Shown here in pieces: positions 1 to 12,965 of a stretch of DNA of 64,000 nt. The DNA is taken from positions 305,168-369,167 of the forward strand of contig JABACO010000006.1 in assembly GCA_013339895.1 (NCBI GenBank), given 5' to 3'. How positions within the stretch are numbered: position 1 is the stretch's first letter; every line of letters begins with the position of its first letter. The DNA is from Ephydatia muelleri (Eukaryota > Porifera > Demospongiae > Spongillida > Spongillidae). The translations under genes and the position numbers were made by a program. The notes beneath the pieces are model-generated. The model searched no databases. It saw nothing but the letters and a program-made list of their open reading frames with translations, and was not told where the DNA came from.

Positions 1-1266
1 GAAGCACTTGGATAAATTCTTTCCTGCCTCCAATCACTTCAAAGGGACCAGTGGATTCTACAAGGGTATAGAATTTTGCAAGCCTGGTGTGCCATACCGT
101 AGCTTCAATAAACACTGTGTTGCATTGGCAATTGTGTCACTTGTGCACATTTATTTCGACATGAGGCACTTGGTCATTGAAAGCAAAACAGCTATAAATA
201 TTACAAATGTATTAAACATGCAGATTTAGATTTTCCCCTAATTTGGTATACCTTACATACTGGCTTCACTCGATGAGAAATTGTAAATCATGGGATTGAA
301 GGTTTACAGGCAATGTGGCACACAGAAATACAATTAGTTAGTGGTTGACCTCGTCATCCACAGAGCCAGAGGTTAGTGGAATGTGCTCACCAAACACTTC
401 AAAAGAAATTATAGGGGGAGAGATAATGAAGAGCAAGCTGCAGACACCACCATGGAGTGAATGGCTTCCAAAAATAGCCTGAATAAGCTTTTCGTTACTT
501 TAATTAATGCTGTTTGATTAAATTTACACATGCAGTAGGAAAAAAAAGCTGCAAGAGGTCATCTTTACTGGCCTAAGCAAAGCAGCTGACACCGGCAAGT
601 ATGTGACAAAGCGTATAGATATCATCAGTGCTGCATGGTGAGGACTTGTAGGCTGATACGATCTACATTGTAAGAGCCACAATTTATGCAGTGCAAAAAA
701 AAAAAACCAAAATAAAAATCAAACACAGATGATAGCAAAACCATGACTCACATTACTCAGATTGCTTATTTCGATTTGAGTTGGTGTAGTATGCATTCTT
801 ACCATGGCCAGACGACAGAATTATGAACATATTCAATTCACATAAATTCTAACACTCTGTGGCTGTGCGTCAGATACTATACAGTACACTGTATACAGTA
901 CCTGCTCCTTGGTGGGAACAACGAGGATGCCCTCTGCATCAAGGCACGTCAAATTCATTATAGCTGGATTTTGTTTCTCTTGATGAACTGTCACACTTTA
1001 TGTTGCACAAAACAGGATATTGAAGAGATCTTTTACACACTCACCAAAGGCTGAATAGCACACGCCGCCGGCTACTTCCTCTCTTTCCATCAGGAGGGAA
1101 TTTCTCTGATAGGATTGCGTCAAATTCAGACTCACTGACACCAATATTAACGATCTCAGCCACATATGAAGAAAATCCGGTCAACTGCATGGATTTTAAC
1201 TCCCGACCTGCTTTAAATCGGGTTGACCGGATTTAAATCCGGTCACGGATTCAAACCGGGCCGTAA
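1..1266 (-). mobile_element. Left-arm copy of the Ulp1-type transposon, truncated by window start
   Basis: This is the inverted duplicate of 29,191-30,456. Its terminal inverted repeat (GTTACGGCCCGG on the minus strand) ends near 1,266 and is followed on the minus strand by GC-poor sequence with no clear coding exon. The first 120 bases pair with the start of the decayed Ulp1 protease region at about 30,340-30,456. The remainder of the element lies beyond the window. I see no other gene in this stretch. Confidence 0.7.
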
Positions 1267-1589
1267 CATATACACAGCAAGAACAGAAATCACTCGAAAA
1301 TCGATTTGTAAGGAGTGTGTAGTCCTATATCAAGTGAAGCACTTTGTAAATTTTCAGTAGCTCTGAAAATGTGTCATAATTATAATAACAATTATAATTA
1401 GGGTTAGTTACACGTTGCACTGCAGTTGACACATCTGATCAGGCCTGGCCCCAGTCTGAGTAGAGGTGGCCTTTGTTTACGTTCTATTTCCCATCACACC
1501 CCAGCAGCATACATTGCATCCCCGAGCTCTTCTGACTTTAGTACATCGTCTTACAACACTTTAAACAAGCAGTAGTGGGATGCAGTCTG

Positions 1590-2195
1590 TGTAGAGGATG
1601 TGTTGACATCACCCTTCCACCAAAAAATGCTATCCACAAAAGTGGACAATCACCTTTTCGATCTGCTCTTAGAGAACTCCTCTCCCACAGATAGAGCTCG
1701 CCTGCTTTCAGTCTCTTCCCCACATGCTGCCTCATGGATCTCAGTTATACCCTCTGAGGGGCTTGCTGGACTTGAGTGTTAAGGTGGAGGCAGGAAGCAA
1801 CCTCATCCTTGACCATAGCCAGCTGACATCCTGGTACCCAACTGGTCTGTGGGCAAGCCAGTGGCCTTTGACCTATCTGTGACCTCACTGCTCAATTTAA
1901 ATGTTTTTTTGGAAGCGGGAGTCATAGCTGGTGCAGCTGCCAGAGCTACTGAGCTGAGGAAGCATGAGGCAAATGATGGAAAGTGTAGGTGGGTTTGTAT
2001 CTCCATGGTTGTTGAAGCTTATGCTGAAGCCATGGAGTCATTGTCGCATCTGACCTCTCGCTTAGCAACCAGTTCAAAAAAGGCAAGGGCAGCTGTTCTT
2101 TATGGCAGGCTAAATCTTAATAACCAACTTAAACCAAATGCCACTGCTATACTGTCTAGATGCTTTGCCCTGGACATGAGACTGTTTAGATTAGG
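1590..2195 (+). pseudogene. Retroelement C-terminal remnant in copy 2 intron (left arm)
   Basis: Decayed coding sequence on the strand opposite to the receptor gene. Recognisable pieces in order are a 'SPHAASWISVIPSEGL' segment, a 'GKPVAFDLSVTS' block followed by 'AGVIAGAAARATELRKHEAND', and a C-terminal 'LYGRLNLNN' block. I know this combination from the C-terminal nuclease-like part of retroelement proteins in sponges and cnidarians. The middle part present in the copy 1 version at 10,230-10,390 is deleted here. It lies between the EGF exon and the place where the HRM exon should be. It is the inverted duplicate of 28,270-28,880. Confidence 0.6.
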
Positions 2196-4398
2196 TAGTT
2201 ACATATACCTATATATTTTCCGTGTTTTATAATATAATTATAATTATCTACCCTCAAAGAAGTATTTTGGGGTGGGTTTTGCCACTTTTGCATTCTAATG
2301 ATTGATGATTATAATTATTCCCTTTCTTACCTGTAATCATACAACTTGATCCTCCAATCCCTGGTGCACACACACATGAGGTTGAGGTGCCATAACCTTC
2401 CACACAGGTGCCTCCATTGAGACACATAGTTGGGGTACAGCAGTTAATGTCATTGGAGCAGCTTGTTCCATTGAAGCCTGGTGCACATGTACAATTGGTG
2501 TGGGTAGCATATCCATCATAACAGGTGCCTCCATTTAGACAGGTGGTTGGAGTACAGTAGTTAATGTCATTGGAGCAGCTTGTTCCATTGAAGCCTGGTG
2601 CACATGTACAATTGGTGTAGGTACCATATCCATCATAACAGGTGCCTCCATTTAGACAGGTGGTTGGAGTACAGTAGTTGATGTCATTGGAACAGCTTGT
2701 TCCATTGAAGCCTGGTGCACATGTACAATTGGTGTAGGTACCATATCCATCATAACAGGTGCCTCCATTTAGACAGGGGGATGGGGTACAGTATTTGATG
2801 TCATTGGAGCAGCTTGTTCCATTGAAGCCTGGTGCGCATGTACAATTGGTGTAGGTACCATATCCATCATAACAGGTGCCTCCATTTAGACAGGTGGTTT
2901 GAGTACAGTATTTGATGTCATTGGAGCAGCTTGTTCCATTGAAGCCTGGTGCACATGTACATGTTGTAGTGGAGTTGCCAATGTACACACATGTTCCTCC
3001 ATTGTAGCAAGGATTAGCTTGGCATATATCTGGGTAGATGGAACATTGTCATTCACTATTCTGAACATGAAATCAGGATCACTCACCAATGATTGTAACA
3101 CCAACATTGATGGAGGTAGAAGGCTTTGGAGATTGAAAGTGAATTTTGATATGTTTGTTTGAGCCTTATAATAAACCTGACCAGTTATAATGTAGTCACT
3201 GGCATTATGAATACCATTTAGTTGGGCCAAGTTATGAGTAGAGAGAAACACAAAGTAGTCAGATGCAAAAGTTGAAGGACCAATATTGCCAGTGATACTA
3301 ACTATTACACTTGATCCTGATGCCACCATTAATGGATTAATATAAAGAGTAAAACCAAATATTATGGTCCCAACTGGAGTAGAATTCAGAAATGTTAGCT
3401 CATAGAAGGTGGCATTGAAGATGCTTACATAACCATTGGGTACTGTGTGATGTGGAATGTGGAGAACTCAGAGTTAACAACATCACTTTGACTGTGCTTA
3501 TGTAAACACTCACATGGAAGGCACAATCTAGATGTGTAGTTTCCATAGTAGTAAGGAGGGCAGGAGGTTACACAGGTACTTCCATTTAAGTACAGAGGAT
3601 TAGCACATCCTAGGAGGGAGACAGCCAGTTATGGCATACCTTGGCAGTCAACTCTTTACCTTCTGGTATGACAGTGGTGTTTAGGGTGGCATAGAAAGTA
3701 CTGACCCCCTCAGAGTTCTGAACCACCACTGCATAGCTGCATGGGTGAGAACATTCACTTGGTGATATTAATGAGAGGAATCCTGTACTGCAGGGTTAGG
3801 ATCCTAATGCACATTATAATATATATATATGTCAGCATACCTTTCTCACCATTAAAGCTTTCTCATGCCACGCACCATTCTCACCACACACATATCACCA
3901 TTTTCACCACACACATATCACACTCACAGGAAGACAATAGGCCCACTCCGTGCAGCTGGAGCAGTCCATGTCAAGGAAACATTGTTCTTCACACTGTTGT
4001 TGGCATGTGAGACTGCACTCTATATGTGCACAAAAGTTCTTAACCCGAAGCTTATCATTTAATCTTAAAACAAAGCTAGACTACCTCACTTTATACAGTT
4101 ATTAATGTGCTGTATACTTAATTAATCATATTATATAATAATAATATTGATATTAATCATAACTATTATAATTCGAATGGAGTGTATATATATTGGTTCT
4201 TACCTCTGAAGGGGAGCACTGGCTGAGCTGCTGTGATCCATCTTTACCCACTGAGAACGTCCCTAGTGGAGTACCACTGACAGAGCTTCTTGCTTGGATC
4301 AGGAACCCTCTGAAGTTACCCCCACTCAAGGTTACTATCAAAAAGAATATATGCCATATGTATGATACTCACTGAAAAGCTTGACTGATTCAGTTTCA

Positions 4399-4399
<1 letters not shown>

Positions 4400-4462
<63 letters not shown>

Positions 4463-4520
4463 ACACACACACACCATAGATGAAAGACCTTACTTACGTT
4501 CCGTAAGGTCTTTAATCTAT

Positions 4521-4568
<48 letters not shown>
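4400..4568. repeat. (CA)n microsatellite interrupted by a 47-nt hairpin
   Basis: Two CA tracts (4,400-4,475 and 4,520-4,567) flank a perfect-looking inverted repeat. The arms 'GATGAAAGACCTTA' and 'TAAGGTCTTTAATC' surround a short centre at about 4,478-4,518. It lies in intron 1 of receptor copy 2 and is mirrored at 25,905-26,070. Copy 1 has no such expansion at the matching place near 13,030. Confidence 0.85.
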
Positions 4569-4571
<3 letters not shown>

Positions 4572-5241
4572 CTCATATACATACATACACATACACAGTG
4601 TATACACGTGTCTAAAAAGGACAGTAGCTTTATATTGTGAGCAACACAGAATCCCTCCTTTAGCATTCAGTTGCATGAGTTCAGTGATTGATCGACAGCA
4701 GCGGATGGATTACATCACCGCTACGTTTGGTTGGTCTGGGTACGAAACTAGATTGCGGCTATCGTTGAAGCGATCTACGTGATTTGCCGGGCACTCGGGG
4801 GGTTAAATCACGTGGTTACGCTGTCTATCCTACATAACAGTGTTTGTAATGCAGCTGTTTACAATAGACGACCCACATCATACGAAAGTTATGTAAGTTT
4901 ATTTACAGTTGATATAAGTTGTGTAAAGCCTAAATTTGTATTCCTGTTTCTGGATTAGTATCGAGTTCATTTCACATGCATCCTGAAAGCAGCTCATTTT
5001 TGACTCTTCAGTTATTTACAGCACTTTTTAGCCAGCGCGGATTTGGACTGCGAATTGCGGTTTTCATGGGACGTATACCAGTCAGTTTCATGCCTTTCGG
5101 TAAATTCTAAAGCTACGATTCTTGCTTGATAGCAATAACAACTATAAACTCCTTTTCTTGCACAGACTCATACACGTTTTTTTTTTTGTTTTCATAATAC
5201 GGCACAACCCCCACGTAGCGATGAAGGGGCAACCTCATGTT

Positions 5242-5242
<1 letters not shown>

Positions 5243-5283
<41 letters not shown>
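5243..5283. repeat. Poly-C tract in receptor intron 1
   Basis: About 41 consecutive C residues follow 'CCTCATGTTT'. The mirrored G-run at 25,179-25,224 is about 46 long, and the matching position in copy 1 (about 13,763) has only a few C residues. The tract is therefore an expansion specific to copy 2, and its stated length should be treated as unreliable. Confidence 0.85.
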
Positions 5284-5284
<1 letters not shown>

Positions 5285-5984
5285 TAGCCCTGCTAACGCC
5301 CGTTTTTGTCGCCAGCGTTTGTACAAGTAGTCTGCATGCAGTGGACAGAAATAAGGACGCTTATAGTAAGCTGTGTATAATTCTGATTAAATTCAGTACT
5401 GCACATATATAGGCCCTATTTTATAATAATACTGAATAATTATTACTGCTATCATACGTGCGGCTACCGACTGCATGCAGCAATCCGGCAGTTTGAAATC
5501 ACTTTGCATGACATTGACCAGCATGCAATTACTGAGCAAATCAATCGCGCATTGTTCGGCATTGACTAATATACTATACTTACCTACGTAGGTGTATCCA
5601 GGGGTATAGTAGAGGTTGCCTAGCTGATTGTAGAACTGAGAGATGTCCAACACAAAGGGACTTGACTGAAGATTCTGAGACGTGCCGTTATGACCCTCGG
5701 GATATATCCTCGTACAGGCTGCTGCAGGTACTCCAGTGGAATAAGCTCTTACGGTCGTTGCTATGCTTAGTAGTATGCAAGCTGCTAGCCAGCGGTAGGG
5801 TAGTCCCATATCGATAACTATAAAGCTTGCCCTGTATATTACTAATTGGGCTGCATGTATAAATATCGCTTGCAAGAAAAGAAACAACATCCTGCGGAGC
5901 ATTTTTGTAACAAATGCAAATGCGTTCAATCAGCCAGGGTCGGTCAGTGCCTCCGTTCCGGCAGGTATATACGGCCGTGGCCTC

Positions 5985-6304
5985 TATCAGTCCAAGTCCA
6001 CTGCCAACTCCTGCCTTGGCACTGATGCAGGTGCAATGCCAGGTTTGAAGCAATACATCCTCCATACAGCTTGTTATGCCTGGATACACATCACCTTCTT
6101 GTTTTTTATTAATGCATGTCATGTCCAGGGGATCCAAAGGGTGTTATGGTCCCAATGCGCAAGAGGTGAGCCAGGTGAGGTTTCTAGGCCCAGCCACCAC
6201 TTGATGGCCATTTGGTGCTCGTTGACATCCAAAATGATTACCTTAGCATTAGTTCTCATCAATGAAAGGTTTAGCTTCAAGGTGGCTGCTCCATAAGACT
6301 TCAC
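5985..6304 (-). pseudogene. Retroelement fragment upstream of receptor copy 2 (left arm)
   Basis: Minus-strand coding remnant with 'MAIKWWLGLETSPGS' and, after frame changes, a 'DVLLQTWHCTCISAKAG' segment. Both belong to the same retroelement C-terminal region seen inside the receptor intron, but here the remnant is in the receptor sense direction and sits between copy 1 and copy 2. It is the duplicate of 24,158-24,475. Other copies lie at 33,745-34,130 and 45,910-46,240. Confidence 0.55.
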
Positions 6305-6748
6305 CTGTTATCCTTACTACAAATGGATGCCTTTTGGGGGCATGCGAAACTGTCCTGCATGAGTGAGCCCTCTTGTGTACCATAAACTTGTAATGTGATG
6401 GACTATGAATTTCAATCACTTCAATGCAAAATTAAGTATGGGAAGCTGATCATAAATGTATACATATTGTTCTACCGGTTCATAATCAAATCAGATTCAG
6501 TATTATTTGTGCTCTTTGTGGCAGTCCAAACATCAGATTTATTAGATAACACATAAACTACAGTGTCTATATAATGTATCAGTGTTACTGGTTATATCCT
6601 AAAAATGATTCAATCTTTTATACTATTATTCAAAAAAATTCTTCAGTCCCTACGTATACTTTTAAACTCATTCTAGTCTTATTACTACATATAGAGCAGC
6701 CTTAATCAATAGGCTGGTGTAGTCTTCAATTCCTGGAATGACAAGCAG

Positions 6749-9700
6749 TCAGCATGTAGTAATTGTGCTCTCTTTGGCCGAATCATTCTCAATCATTTTC
6801 ATTTCTCCGAGACAGAGTGCATCACCCTTCGAGACTACTTCCTTCTTCCCCGCTGTAGCTAAAAAGGTGCTGTGAGGAATGTGGTCATCATGCGGTACTC
6901 CATTGAAGTTGTTCTCTGTTGCGAGTGATTTTTCAGGCTCATATGTAGCCTCACTTTGCGCTGTTGTTGGCAAAACGTCACGTAGAGTGGAGGTAAATTT
7001 ACTATTGTCCTCTGTGTTTACATCAAACGACTTCATTGTCTGAATTCCATGCCCTGCTGATTTTACAAAATGAAGCCATGATCGCCAAACCATCTTGGCA
7101 TCTTTGTTTCGCACTCCGTGGAAGAGAAGGATGAGGAGACCTTGGCAACCTATGAAGACGCTAAATACGATTTGAAGTGCACACGCTAGGTAAGTTATTT
7201 TGTTATTGCTTGCTGCAAGTCCAAATCCCCACCCAAGGCCCAAAACCAGGGCCAATCCTGCAGCAATTGTAACGTTGCTTTGTTTGAAGCTCTTCTTCGC
7301 TACTTTCGCATGTCGGACGAGGGACACAATTATGACAATGAACACAATCCAGTTGAATAAGTAGATGGCCAGGAAGGGCAAGATAAATCCAAGGTAGAAA
7401 GGATAGCCATTAGCACGACAGCTGAAAACAGAAGCATAAATAGTTACCACAGTTCTGTTATTTTTTGCTTAAAGTCAGTTCCCATTACATTATGCATGTA
7501 TAAATTCTAGTTTCAGACTAGGCATCGTTTTTTTTTAGTTAGCTTACTAGTTTCCATTAATATAATATCTGTGACCTGCTCCAGCTGAAATGATCACAAC
7601 TCCAAAGGGTACAACTGAAGGAGGAGTTCATTCATATAGCATATATTGTCACATAACAAAAAGTTATGCATGTACTTACGCCAGGCCACTAGTCCTGCCT
7701 TTAAAGTGAACCGTCTTTTCTTTTTGCCCAAAATTCTCCCAAGCTTGATGTACAGAAACACAGCTTCAACTGCAGTCCACATGAAATACACCAACATGAA
7801 GTAGTGGACCAAGGCTGCACTGGTCCCACATAATGCAGGAACAGGTGTTGCATTGGCAGACATCACAAAGACCACATACAGGCACAGCAGTGCACAGGAC
7901 ATGTTGATCATAACTTGGCCGTGATCAGATGAACGCAAAGGCCTGCATATCATGTACGCACGGAGAGAAAGTGCTAGTAAAGTTAGACTTCAGGTATTGG
8001 CGCACAATGATGCAGCAAACTGTGCATGCATGAGGCCTCACTTTGAACATGTGTAGGTTATAATGAACAGCGTAATGAGAGGAGGGAGGCCACAGTCCCG
8101 ATATATGTTAGTATGTTTGCAGCAGGGCAGCTCAAACTTCCAGGGTTTAGATCCTGTGTGGGTGCACATATTATCACTGTCAAATGCATTCAGTTTCACC
8201 AGATTAAAATGAACTCACTCACCAAGAGCAGTCCAAAGTTACCTTGGTAAGGTGTACTCGTACTGCTAGAGTCAACCTTACCACCTCCTAATTTAGTTTG
8301 TGTTGTGATTATGTTGTTCTCTTCATGCACTATATTGCAGCCCTCTGTTGTCACATGCCATCTTGATAGGGGCCACTGGTCCACTGTACAGCTTCAATTT
8401 TAGATGCATTTGCAGCTTCCTATAATAAAGAACCAGCTCACCCAACATTTCACACATTTTTTAAATTCATTTACCTTAGCAAGCTGAAACGAAAACTGAA
8501 GCTGACTGGCTAGGCTTAAGGCACTACCCCCAACACTGACTATGATAGACCCAAGTCTGAAGCCTTTTTGTTCCTGTTCAGGAGATCTAAACAGTGTGTC
8601 CTGAAGAAATGTGTAGAAGGACAGCCTGTATATGGATGGCCCAGCATTGCCACACACATTAGGATATGACGGCAGAACTTGTGCAGAGGCTGTTGTGTTC
8701 CCTGCATCATTTGAACTAATAGCTATGGTTTGGTTGCCTTCTCTGGCCATACCAACAGAACCCAGTTTGACATAGAAACCTTTTCCAGTAAAACAGCTGT
8801 TTGATATGTTGACATTTTCCAGTTGAATGGCGAATGATTTTCCTTCAAACACTGCAGTTTCATTAATAATGGCATTGTTTGAGTAGAATTTTAGAATATT
8901 GATGATCCTATGAAGAAAGGATTAATTAATGTATTATGTGTGTTGAAGTTAATAAGCATGCATTTGTTCTAAGGGTCCATGTAGCAGTTTCTCTTGTTTG
9001 AGATCAAGGCCTCATGCAATCCATTCATAGACAAAATCCTCAAGCCACCTTTGAACTATATTTGAGGCTGAGCCTTTCATCAGTGATATCTACATGTAAT
9101 GCTATGGCCATTCTGTAGATCTTGTACCTACATGTAAGTGCACTTATTGTTTCGTACTATAGAGTATCAGCTGTACAATAAACTTTCACTTACCTTGTAG
9201 GTACTTGTGCTTCATACATCACATCTGGATCAGTTTCTAGCAATGCATCTATATTTTGCAAAAGGATAGTAGCAATCTGTGTGTTGCAATACAGGCAATA
9301 ATGTAATTTGGTAAAATATTGCTTGACATACGAGCACAAACCTCAGGGTTATTGATAGCATCATTCAGGAGATCTTCCACTTCATTAACAACACGTGATA
9401 TAATCCCACTAATGCGTGGAATACATATTATTTCAATGGGTCCCCATACCCCGCCTGTAGGATAGGAGCCTACACAGCGACGTTGAATACACGGAGACGG
9501 TGAATAAACAGTACCGACATAAGACTGAGGCCAGTCAAATGTTTGGTTACCAGTGCTCATGAGATGAGGACAGCTTTCTATGTATAAGAGAATATAATCT
9601 CTTACATATACACATCTGTTACACTTACAGCACAACTGGTATAAGAAAAAACACAATACGAATGTGTAATATGCCATAATAATGACCATATTATGTATAT

Positions 9701-12700
9701 ACACAGCAAGAACAGAAATCACTCGAAAATCGATTTGTAAGGAGTCTGTAGTCCTATATCAGGTGAAGCACTTTGTAAGTTTTCAGTAGCTCTGATAATG
9801 TGTCATAATTATAATAACAATTATAAAACATGTTGCACTGAATTTGATACATCTGATCAGGCCTGGCCACAGTCTGAGTAGTAGGTGGCCTTGGTTTACG
9901 TTCTATTTCTCATCACTCACCGGCAGCATACATTTCATCCCATAGCTCATCTGGCTTTAGCACGTCCTCTCAACAACATCTTGAGTAGAGGCATTCAACT
10001 CCCTTGTTCTAACTTCTGATGCAGTCTGTGTAGAGGATGTGTTGACATCACCCTTCCACCAAAAGATGCACAAAAGTGGGCAACCACCATTTCAATCTGC
10101 TCTTAGAGAATTCCTCCCCCATAGAGATAGAGCTCGCATGCTTTCAGTCTCTTCCCCACATGCTGCCTCATGGATCTCAGTTATACCCTCTGAGGGGCTT
10201 GGCCTCCATCTGGAGCCGTCTGAATTTCAGGTAGCCATCAAGTGGTGACTGGGCCTTGACATCCAGGGAGTGCGCTTGACCCCCTTGGCCATCACGCTCT
10301 CACCTGTAAGCGGGGGTTGACGTTGTCTCCTGCCACAATAAACTCCGAGACACCCTAGTGGAGGCCTGTCGCAGGGTCCACTTGAGTGTTAAGGTGGAAG
10401 CAGGAAGCAACCTCACCCTTGACCATTGCCACTCCTGCCCAGCTGACATGCTAGTACCCAACTGGTCTGTGGGCAAGCCAGCAGACCATTGACCTATCTG
10501 TGACCTCACCACTCTATTTAAATATTTTGTTGGAAGTGGGAGTCACAGCTGGTGCAGCCGGAAGAGCTACTGAGCTGAGCAAGCATGAGGCAAATGATGG
10601 AAAGTGCAGGGAGCTTGGGTTGGTCTGTGTCCCCATGCTTATTAAAGCTTATGGTGCTTGGGGTGCTGAAGCCATGGAGTCATTGTCGCATCTGGCCTCT
10701 TGCCTAGCAACCAGTTCCAACAAGGCAAAGGCAGCTGTCCTCAATAGCCTTTATGGCAGGCTAAATCTTAACCTAGTTACAGCACATATCACTGCTACGT
10801 TGTCTAGACACTTTGCCTCTGTTTAGATTAGGTATGTATGTTCTGTGTTTTATAATATTACAATACATAATTATCTATCCTAAGAGAAGTATTTTGGGGT
10901 GGGATTTGCCACTTCTGCATTCTATTATAATCATTCCCTTTTTCTCACCTGAAATCATACATCCAATCCCTGGTGCACACACACATGAGGTTGAGGTGCC
11001 ATAACCTTCAACACAGGTGCCTCCAATTAGACAGGTGGTTGGGGTACAGTAGTTGATGTCATTGGAGCAGCTTGTTCCACTGAAGCCTGGTGCACATGTA
11101 CAATTGGTGTAGGTACCATATCCATCATAACAGGTGCCTCCATTTAGACAGGTGATTGGAGTACAGTAGTTGATGTCATTGGAGCAGTCTGTTCCATTGA
11201 AGCCTGGTGCACATGTACAATTGGTGTAGGTACCATATCCATCATAACAGGTGCCTCCATTTAGACAGGTGGTTGGAGTACAGTAGTTGATGTCATTGGA
11301 GCAGTCTGTTCCATTGAAGCCTGGTGCACATGTACAATTGGTGTAGGTACCATATCCATCATAACAGGTGCCTCCATTTAGACAGGTGGTTGGGGTACAG
11401 TAGTTGATGTCAATGGAGCAGCTTGTTCCATTGAAGCCTGGTGCACATGTACAATTGGTGTAGGTACCATATCCATCATAACACGTGCCTGCATTTAGAC
11501 AGGTGGTTGGGGTACAGTAGTTGATGTCATTGGAGCAGTTTGCTCCATTGAAGCCTGGTGCACATGTACATGTTGCAGTGGAGTTGCCAATGTACACACA
11601 TGTTCCTCCATTGTAGCAAGGATTAGCTTGGCATATATCTGGATAGATGGAACATTGTCATTCACTATACTAAAAATGAAATTAGGATCACTCACCAATG
11701 ATTGTAGCACCAACATTGTTAGCACCCACAAGCTGATATGGAGGTACAAGGCTTTGGAGATTGAAAATGAATGTTGGTATGATTGTTTGAGCCTTGTAAT
11801 AAACCTGATCTGTTACAACATAGTCACTTGGACTATTAATAGGATGAAGATAGACATAGTTATGAGCAGAGAGAAATGCAAAGTAGTCAGATGCAAAAGT
11901 TGAAGGACCAATATTGCCAGTGATAGTAAGTAGTATGCTTGACCCTAATGGCACTACTGCTGGATTAACATAAATAGTAAAACCAAATAATATGGTCCCA
12001 ACTGGAGTAGTATTCAGAAATGTTAGCTCATAGAAGGTGGCATTGAAGATGTTTGTATAACCATTGGGTACTGTGTGATGTGGAATGTGGAGAACTCAGA
12101 GTTAACAGCATCACTTTGACTGTGCTTATGTAAACACTCACATGGAAGGCACAATCTAGATGTGTAGTTTCCATAGTAGTAAGGAGGGCAGGAGGTTACA
12201 CAGGTACTTCCATTTAAGTACAGAGGATCAGCACATCCTAGGAGGGAGACACCCGTTATGGCATACCTTGGCAGTCAACTCTTTACCTTCTGGTATGACA
12301 GTGGTGTTTAGGGTGGCATAGAAAATACTGACCCCCTCAGAGTTCTGAACCACCACTGCATAGCTGCATAGGTGAGAACATTCACTTGGTGATATCAATG
12401 AGAGGAATCCTGTACTGCAAGGTTAAGATCCTAATGCACATTATTATTTTGTATATGTCAGCATACCTTTCTCACCATAAAAGCCTTCTCATGCCACACA
12501 TGCACCATTTTCACCACACACATATCACACTCACAGGAAGACAATAGGCCCACTCCCTGCAGTTGGAGCAGTCCATGTTAAGGAAACATTGTTCTTCACA
12601 CTGTTGTTTGCATGTGAGACTGCACTCTATATGTGCACAAAAGTTTATAACTCCAACTGAGCTTATCATTTAATCTTTTAAAACAAAGCTGGACTACCTC

Positions 12701-12965
12701 ACTTTATACAGTTATTAAGGTGCTGTATACTTATTAATCTTAATCATAGCATATAATAATAATATTAATTTAGTAATAATATTCTATGTGATTAATTATG
12801 TAATTCGAATGGAGTGTATATATATGGTTCTTACCTCTGGAGGGGAGCACTGGCTGAGCTGCTGTGATCCATTATTACCCACTGAGAACATCCCTAGTGG
12901 GGTACCACTGACAGAGCTTCTTGCTTGGATCAGGAACCCTCTGAAGTCACCTCCAGTCAGGTTTA
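6749..12965 (-). CDS. Reeler/EGF/GAIN adhesion G protein-coupled receptor, copy 1 (left arm; disrupted)
   Basis: Predicted cell-surface receptor of the adhesion GPCR (B2) type. Exons read 5'-3' on the minus strand: the second half of Reeler (12,965-12,835, 'FRGFLIQARSSVSG'), short exons to about 12,138, a beta-sandwich-like exon, and the EGF exon (to 10,950) with six EGF repeats in frame. Next come an HRM-like exon (about 9,577-9,343, 'NQTFDWPQS'), GAIN (8,907-8,475), a GPS-like exon (8,419-8,223) and 7TM exons to the stop at 6,749. TM3 has 'HYFMLVYFMWTAVEAVFLY', TM6 'GLGWGFG' and TM7 'QGLLILLFH', all typical of the family. A missing G in the GPS exon creates a TGA at about 8,353, and a missing T lies in the TM1 exon (about 8,051). 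Both lesions also occur in the right arm. No Reeler first exon is found upstream; homology to copy 2 ends near 13,965. Confidence 0.8.
9960..10830 (+). pseudogene. Antisense retroelement remnant in the EGF-HRM intron of copy 1 (left arm)
   Basis: The most complete copy of this remnant. On the plus strand the pieces are 'SPHAASWISVIPSEGLGLHL', 'EFQVAIKWW', a frame-changed 'DTLVEACRRVHLSVKVEAG' block, 'NWSVGKPA' (the GKPAAFD-like motif is broken here), then 'AGAAGRATELSKHEANDGKC' and 'LYGRLNLNLVTAHITATLSR'. I recognise this as the C-terminal nuclease-like region found after reverse transcriptase in sponge and cnidarian retroelements. No RT domain is present. It is antisense to the receptor and is shared by all receptor copies at the same intron. 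Confidence 0.65.

Larger units (their letters stand above)
2331..5809 (-). pseudogene. Receptor copy 2, N-terminal exons (Reeler to EGF), left-arm duplicate
   Basis: This is the minus-strand duplicate of 24,653-28,138 with the same exon structure. Exon 1 (5,809-5,584) starts at ATG 5,809 with a signal peptide and the first half of a Reeler domain. Exon 2 covers about 4,334-4,204, and further short exons follow to about 3,443. The sandwich-like exon and the EGF exon (about 3,029-2,331) come last. The EGF exon encodes one leading and five 38-residue EGF repeats in frame. A 19-nt deletion before the EGF exon (about 3,110) breaks the frame, as in the right arm. The 7TM half is not on this arm because the arm ends inside the inserted transposon. 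This is probably the same gene as 24,653-28,138, sequenced twice. Confidence 0.75.
1..12727. repeat. Left arm of a near-perfect 12.7 kb inverted repeat
   Basis: This block is the reverse complement of 17,740-30,456. Matching points have coordinate sums of about 30,457 at the outer end, 30,469 around the copy 2 EGF exon, 30,462 around the 7TM exons and 30,464-30,467 near the gap, so the arms differ by only a few small indels. These lie mostly in homopolymers and microsatellites (for example the C-run at 5,243 against the G-run at 25,179). Position 1 pairs with 30,456, so the window or contig starts inside the repeat. The arm contains minus-strand copies of receptor copies 1 and 2. I read it as an assembly duplicate of the right arm, although a recent genomic palindrome is not excluded. 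Confidence 0.93.

Noticed and set aside
4519..4782. His-Thr repeat ORF and similar CA/TG-derived ORFs (also 25,801-26,073 and 51,737-51,965)
   Set aside because: Dipeptide repeats come from microsatellites and are mirrored on the other strand.
10300..10512. Minus-strand ORF of 70 codons in the receptor sense direction (also 19,951-20,163)
   Set aside because: It is the complement of the retroelement remnant in an intron, with no splice-compatible link to receptor exons.
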